A DNA stretch of 64,000 bases from Sphingomonadales bacterium. Lineage in GTDB: Bacteria > Pseudomonadota > Alphaproteobacteria > Sphingomonadales > Sphingomonadaceae. Position 1 is the stretch's first letter, and every line of letters starts with the position of its first letter. Shown here piece after piece: positions 60,411 to 64,000 of the stretch. The stretch is from NCBI GenBank assembly GCA_016707885.1, contig JADJGU010000007.1:1-64000 (forward strand), written 5' to 3'. The notes beneath the pieces were generated by a model that was not told the origin of the DNA, made no database searches, and saw only the letters and a list, made by a program, of their open reading frames with translations. Both the position numbers and the translations under genes were made by a program.

Positions 60411-61694
60411 ATGACAGGCAAAAAGTCCAATCTTGCGCCGTTGCGGCTGCACATTCCGGAACCTAAATTCCGCCCCGGCGATGAGGCGGATTTCAGCGAC
60501 GTTGCGGTGCCTCCGGTTGATTCCGTCGCGCGTCCGGACGAGGCGTCTTTGCCAGCGGACATCCAGTCACTGGCATTCGGACTGGTCCGTGTGCTTGATA
60601 ACGATCATCAGGCGAAAGGCAGCTGGAACCCGAACCTCGATGCCGATCAGTTGCGCCTAATGCTTCGCAATATGATGCTCACCCGCGCGTTCGATGACCG
60701 CATGTTCCGCGCGCAGCGGCAGGGCAAGACCAGCTTTTACATGAAATCTACGGGTGAAGAGGCAACCTCGGTCGCGACCGCCATGGCACTCGCCAGCGAT
60801 GACATGTGCTTCCCCAGCTATCGCCAGCAGGGAATCCTCCTGACGCGCGGATATCCAATCGTGCGGATGATGAACCAGATCTATTCGAACAGTCAGGATC
60901 ATCTGAAGGGCCGCCAGCTCCCGATCATGTATTCGGCGCCAGAGTGCAGCTTTTTCACGATTTCGGGCAATCTCGCGACGCAATATCCGCAGGCTGTGGG
61001 TTGGGCGATGGCCAGCGCGTCGCGCGGCGATACGCGTATTTCCGCCGTCTGGTGCGGTGAAGGTTCTACCGCAGAGGGAGACTTTCACAGTGCGATGACT
61101 TTTGCGGCTGTCTACAACGCGCCGGTCATCCTGCAGGTGGTCAACAACCAGTGGGCTATCTCCTCCTTCTCAGGCATTGCAGGCGGTGAACGCACCACTT
61201 TTGCTGCCCGCGGGCTGGGCTATGGCATTGCCTCGCTGCGTGTGGATGGCAACGATCCGCTGGCTGTCTATGCCGCGATGCGCTGGGCCGCGGACCGCGC
61301 GCGGACCAATAACGGCCCGACCTTCATCGAATATTTCACCTATCGCGCTGAGGGCCATTCAACCTCGGACGATCCCGGTGCCTACCGTGCAGCGAAGGAG
61401 TTCGAAAAATGGCCACTCGGCGATCCCGTCGACCGGTTGAAGAAGCACCTCATCCTGCTTGGCGAATGGAGCGAGGAGCAACATCAGGCGCAGCACGATG
61501 ATCTTGCCGATCTGGTGAAGAAAACCCAGAAAGAGGCAGAGGCGAACGGTATATTGGGGCATGGCATGCACCAGCCGTTCGAGACGATGTTCGAGGATGT
61601 TTTTGAGGAAATGCCCTGGCATCTAAAAGAGCAGTGCGCGCAAATGATTGACGAACAGCACCGCAAATTCGGCCCTGAGTGGGAGCCGAAATGA
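60411..61694 (+). CDS. bkdA1: Branched-chain 2-oxoacid dehydrogenase E1 alpha
   Basis: The 427-residue protein has an N-terminal arm (LAPLRLHIPEPKFRPGDEADF) typical of bacterial BkdA1, then SFYMKSTGEEATSVATAMAL, FPSYRQQGILLTRGYP and the thiamine-diphosphate motif CGEGSTAEGDFHSAMTFAAVYNAP in two parts. The phosphorylation-loop region SDDPGAYRAAKE is present. With E1 beta it decarboxylates the 2-oxoacids of valine, leucine and isoleucine. GAGAGGAAGCG precedes the ATG. The stop overlaps the E1-beta start. Confidence 0.93.
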   Translation: MTGKKSNLAPLRLHIPEPKFRPGDEADFSDVAVPPVDSVARPDEASLPADIQSLAFGLVRVLDNDHQAKGSWNPNLDADQLRLMLRNMMLTRAFDDRMFRAQRQGKTSFYMKSTGEEATSVATAMALASDDMCFPSYRQQGILLTRGYPIVRMMNQIYSNSQDHLKGRQLPIMYSAPECSFFTISGNLATQYPQAVGWAMASASRGDTRISAVWCGEGSTAEGDFHSAMTFAAVYNAPVILQVVNNQWAISSFSGIAGGERTTFAARGLGYGIASLRVDGNDPLAVYAAMRWAADRARTNNGPTFIEYFTYRAEGHSTSDDPGAYRAAKEFEKWPLGDPVDRLKKHLILLGEWSEEQHQAQHDDLADLVKKTQKEAEANGILGHGMHQPFETMFEDVFEEMPWHLKEQCAQMIDEQHRKFGPEWEPK

Positions 61695-62716
61695 TGGCTG
61701 ACACCAAAACCATGAACATGATCGAAGCGATCAATAGCGCGCTCGACATCATGCTGGAACGCGATCCCGATGTCGTCTTGATGGGGGAGGATATCGGCTA
61801 TTTCGGCGGCGTGTTCCGCGCGACCGCTGGTTTGCAGGCCAAGCATGGCAAGGCCCGTGTGTTTGACACCCCTATAAGCGAATGCGGCATCATCGGTGCA
61901 GGAGTCGGGATGGCAGCCTATGGCTTGCGGCCAGTGCCGGAAATCCAGTTTGCCGACTATATCTACCCGGGCCTCGACCAGCTAGTCAGTGAAGCGGCAC
62001 GCTTACGCTATCGCTCGGCAGGTGACTTCATCTGCCCGATGACCGTCCGTTCGCCCTTTGGCGGCGGTATTTTCGGTGGGCAGACGCACAGCCAATCGCC
62101 AGAAAGCCTTTTTACCCACGTCTGCGGTATCAAAACGATTGTTCCGTCCAGTCCTTATGACGCCAAGGGGCTGCTGATTGCGGCGATTGAAGATAATGAC
62201 CCGGTCATCTTCTTCGAGCCCAAGCGGATCTATAACGGCCCGTTCAGCGGCTATTATGACCGCCCGGTCGAGCCATGGTCGAAACATGCGGCGAGTGCTG
62301 TTCCAGAAGGCTATTATCGAATCGAACTGGGCAAGGCCGGAATCGTCCGCGAAGGCGAGGCGCTGACCATCCTGACTTATGGTACCATGGTCCACGTGGT
62401 GCAGACCGTGGTTGCCGAAATGGGCCTTGATGCGGAAATTCTCGACTTAAGAACACTTCTTCCATTGGATGTTGAAGCAATTGAACAATCAGTAAAAAAG
62501 ACCGGACGCTGCCTGGTAGTTCACGAGGCCACCCGTACTAGCGGTTTTGGTGCAGAACTGGCGGCGCTCGTTCAGGAACGCTGCTTCTATCACCTCGAAG
62601 CGCCGGTCGAGCGCGTCACCGGCTTTGACACGCCTTATCCGCACAGCCTCGAATGGGCCTATTTCCCGGGCCCGGTTCGCATTGCCAGTGCCATTGAAAA
62701 GATCATGAAGGACTGA
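61691..62716 (+). CDS. bkdA2: Branched-chain 2-oxoacid dehydrogenase E1 beta
   Basis: The 341-residue transketolase-type subunit has MNMIEAINSALDIMLERDPD, VVLMGEDIGYFGGVFRATAG, RPVPEIQFADYIYPGLDQL and RSPFGGGIFGGQTHSQSPES. The C-terminal domain closes with EILDLRTLLPLDVEAIEQSV. It contributes to the ThDP site of the E1 heterotetramer. The ATG at 61691 overlaps the E1-alpha stop (ATGA); a second ATG follows directly at 61694. E2 starts 4 bases after its stop. Confidence 0.94.
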   Translation: MMADTKTMNMIEAINSALDIMLERDPDVVLMGEDIGYFGGVFRATAGLQAKHGKARVFDTPISECGIIGAGVGMAAYGLRPVPEIQFADYIYPGLDQLVSEAARLRYRSAGDFICPMTVRSPFGGGIFGGQTHSQSPESLFTHVCGIKTIVPSSPYDAKGLLIAAIEDNDPVIFFEPKRIYNGPFSGYYDRPVEPWSKHAASAVPEGYYRIELGKAGIVREGEALTILTYGTMVHVVQTVVAEMGLDAEILDLRTLLPLDVEAIEQSVKKTGRCLVVHEATRTSGFGAELAALVQERCFYHLEAPVERVTGFDTPYPHSLEWAYFPGPVRIASAIEKIMKD

Positions 62717-62720
62717 CGTC

Positions 62721-63977
62721 ATGGGTAAGTTCACATTCAAACTGCCGGACATTGGCGAAGGCATCGCAGAGGCAGAAATTGTCGCTTGGCACGTCAAGAT
62801 CGGCGACTGGATCGAGGAAGATCAGCCGCTGGCGGACATGATGACCGACAAGGCGACGGTGGAAATGGAAAGCCCGGTGGCGGGCATCGTTACGGCAGTG
62901 GCGGGCGAGGTGGGCGACGTGATTGCCATTGGTTCGATGCTGGTCGAGATTGAAACCGAAGGCGCGGGCAATGAGGAAGCCGCGCCCAAGCCTGTTGCTG
63001 AAACACCTAAAGTGGAAGCGGCACCGGTTGCCGCTCCCCCACCGCCCGTTCCAGTGCCTGCACCAGTAGAAACGCCGAAAGTGCAGGTTGCCGAAGTGCC
63101 GTTTGCAACCAAGCACGAAAATATCACCGCCTCTCCTGCGGTTAGAGCGCGTGCGAAGGAACTTGGCGTTGAACTGAGTGACGTCAAGACGTCGGGCGGA
63201 CATGTGCGTCATGCCGATCTGGATGCCTATCTAAACTATGGTGCGGGGCAGGGCTACCGGGCACCCGGTGCATCCTTTAAGCGGGCCGATGAAGTGGTCA
63301 AGGTCATCGGTATGCGTCGCCGTATCGCCGAAAATATGGCGGAGTCGAAGCGCAACATTCCGCATTTCAGCTATGTCGAAGAGTTTGACGTCACTGCGCT
63401 GGAAGCGATGAGGGCTGATCTGAACGCTAACCGCGGCAATCGCCCCAAATTGACCATGCTGCCGTTCCTGATCGTGGCGATCTGCAAGACCTTGCCTGAT
63501 TTTCCGATGATCAACGCCCGTTATGATGACGAAGCCGGTGTGGTCACACGCTACGGCTCGGTGCATCTCGGCATGGCAACGCAAACCGAAGCTGGGCTGA
63601 TGGTCCCGGTTATCCGTGACGCGCAGGACAAGAATGTCTGGCAATTGGCGAGCGAGATTGGCCGTTTGGCCGAAGCCGCCCGCAATGGCAGCGCCAAAAG
63701 TGATGAACTTTCCGGTTCAACGTTGACGGTGACGTCACTCGGCCCGCTTGGCGGAATTGCGACCACACCGGTCATCAATCGCCCGGAAGTGGCCATTATC
63801 GGCCCAAACAAGATTGTCGAACGCCCGGTTTTCTTCGGCGATACCATCGAGGCGCGCAAGCTGATGAACCTGTCGATCAGTTGCGACCACCGTGTCGTCG
63901 ACGGCTGGGATGCGGCGAGCTATGTGCAGGCGCTCAAGAAGCTGGTCGAAACGCCGGTTCTTCTGTTCGCTGATTAA
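62721..63977 (+). CDS. bkdB: Branched-chain 2-oxoacid dehydrogenase E2 acyltransferase
   Basis: The 418-residue protein has one lipoyl domain (FKLPDIGEGIAEAEIVAWHV, lipoyl Lys in MTDKATVEM near 47) and a Pro/Ala-rich linker. The E1/E3-binding domain follows (ASPAVRARAKELGVELSDVK), and the catalytic domain ends in SISCDHRVVDGWDAASYVQAL with the active His and Asp. It moves the acyl group from E1 to CoA. No E3 gene appears before the window ends at 64000. Confidence 0.94.
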   Translation: MGKFTFKLPDIGEGIAEAEIVAWHVKIGDWIEEDQPLADMMTDKATVEMESPVAGIVTAVAGEVGDVIAIGSMLVEIETEGAGNEEAAPKPVAETPKVEAAPVAAPPPPVPVPAPVETPKVQVAEVPFATKHENITASPAVRARAKELGVELSDVKTSGGHVRHADLDAYLNYGAGQGYRAPGASFKRADEVVKVIGMRRRIAENMAESKRNIPHFSYVEEFDVTALEAMRADLNANRGNRPKLTMLPFLIVAICKTLPDFPMINARYDDEAGVVTRYGSVHLGMATQTEAGLMVPVIRDAQDKNVWQLASEIGRLAEAARNGSAKSDELSGSTLTVTSLGPLGGIATTPVINRPEVAIIGPNKIVERPVFFGDTIEARKLMNLSISCDHRVVDGWDAASYVQALKKLVETPVLLFAD

Positions 63978-64000
63978 AGGTTAGAGCCCCAGACCCTGAA

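Noticed and set aside
1..64000. CRISPR array, prophage, integrase or rRNA
   Set aside because: I found no regularly spaced direct repeats, phage structural genes, integrase or rRNA sequence on either strand.

Overview
The window is chromosomal DNA of an alphaproteobacterium, most likely a sphingomonad of the Sphingopyxis/Sphingorhabdus type. Evidence is the CcrM-type GANTC methylase, a 40-residue alphaproteobacterial aa3-oxidase subunit IV ahead of pntAA-pntAB-pntB, an ScfR-like regulator divergent from a long isocitrate lyase, and a PrsK/PrsR exopolysaccharide regulatory pair. I see no prophage, plasmid, CRISPR or rRNA. Most of the window is compact and operonic, with many ATGA and TGATG overlaps.

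Layout. 1-7.1 kb: the 3' part of sdhA, a one-helix protein, an LLM oxidoreductase, a LysE exporter, CreD, LldD and a YpfJ-type zinc peptidase. 7.1-14 kb: carbon and peroxide metabolism (3-hydroxybutyrate dehydrogenase, KatG, isocitrate lyase with a 53-residue partner, and the ScfR-like regulator). 14-18 kb: two short repeat elements, an exported superoxide dismutase and an arsR-arsI-arsC-acr3 operon. 17.8-25.8 kb: exopolysaccharide genes (manC, polyprenyl-phosphate sugar transferase, prsK, prsR, TPR protein). 25.8-34.1 kb: GntR, nitroreductase, a peptide transporter followed by two amidohydrolases, NnrU, an aldo/keto reductase and a dicarboxylate symporter. 34.2-40 kb: housekeeping run glmM, DUF1272, thiD-VOC, rnhB, ccrM, folP. 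40-48.5 kb: sigma-54-type regulator, coxIV, pnt operon, racemase-like protein, beta-helix/di-haem cytochrome pair, hspQ. 48.6-59.1 kb: tRNA-Ser, AraC regulator, phosphodiesterase, thiolase-like protein and a DSF-type signalling locus (RpfF-like synthase convergent with an RpfC-like hybrid kinase and a REC-PAS-GGDEF-EAL protein). 59.1-64 kb: tRNA-Pro, thyA and the branched-chain 2-oxoacid dehydrogenase E1a-E1b-E2 genes.

Sequence state. Six otherwise conserved genes are interrupted: sdhA by many shifts in its first ~960 bases, ypfJ, bdhA, katG and ccrM by one base each, and rnhB by an in-frame TGA. Three of the single-base events lie in short homopolymers and several of these genes are normally indispensable. 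Uncorrected sequencing error is therefore the leading explanation, above all near position 1. They are listed as broken because that is how the sequence reads.

Most interesting signals: the DSF locus whose output protein is GGDEF-EAL instead of HD-GYP; ten GANTC sites in 162 bases directly upstream of ccrM; three TGACAAAT copies between aceA and the ScfR-like gene; and a 147-base inverted-repeat element into which the truncated ScfR-like gene runs.
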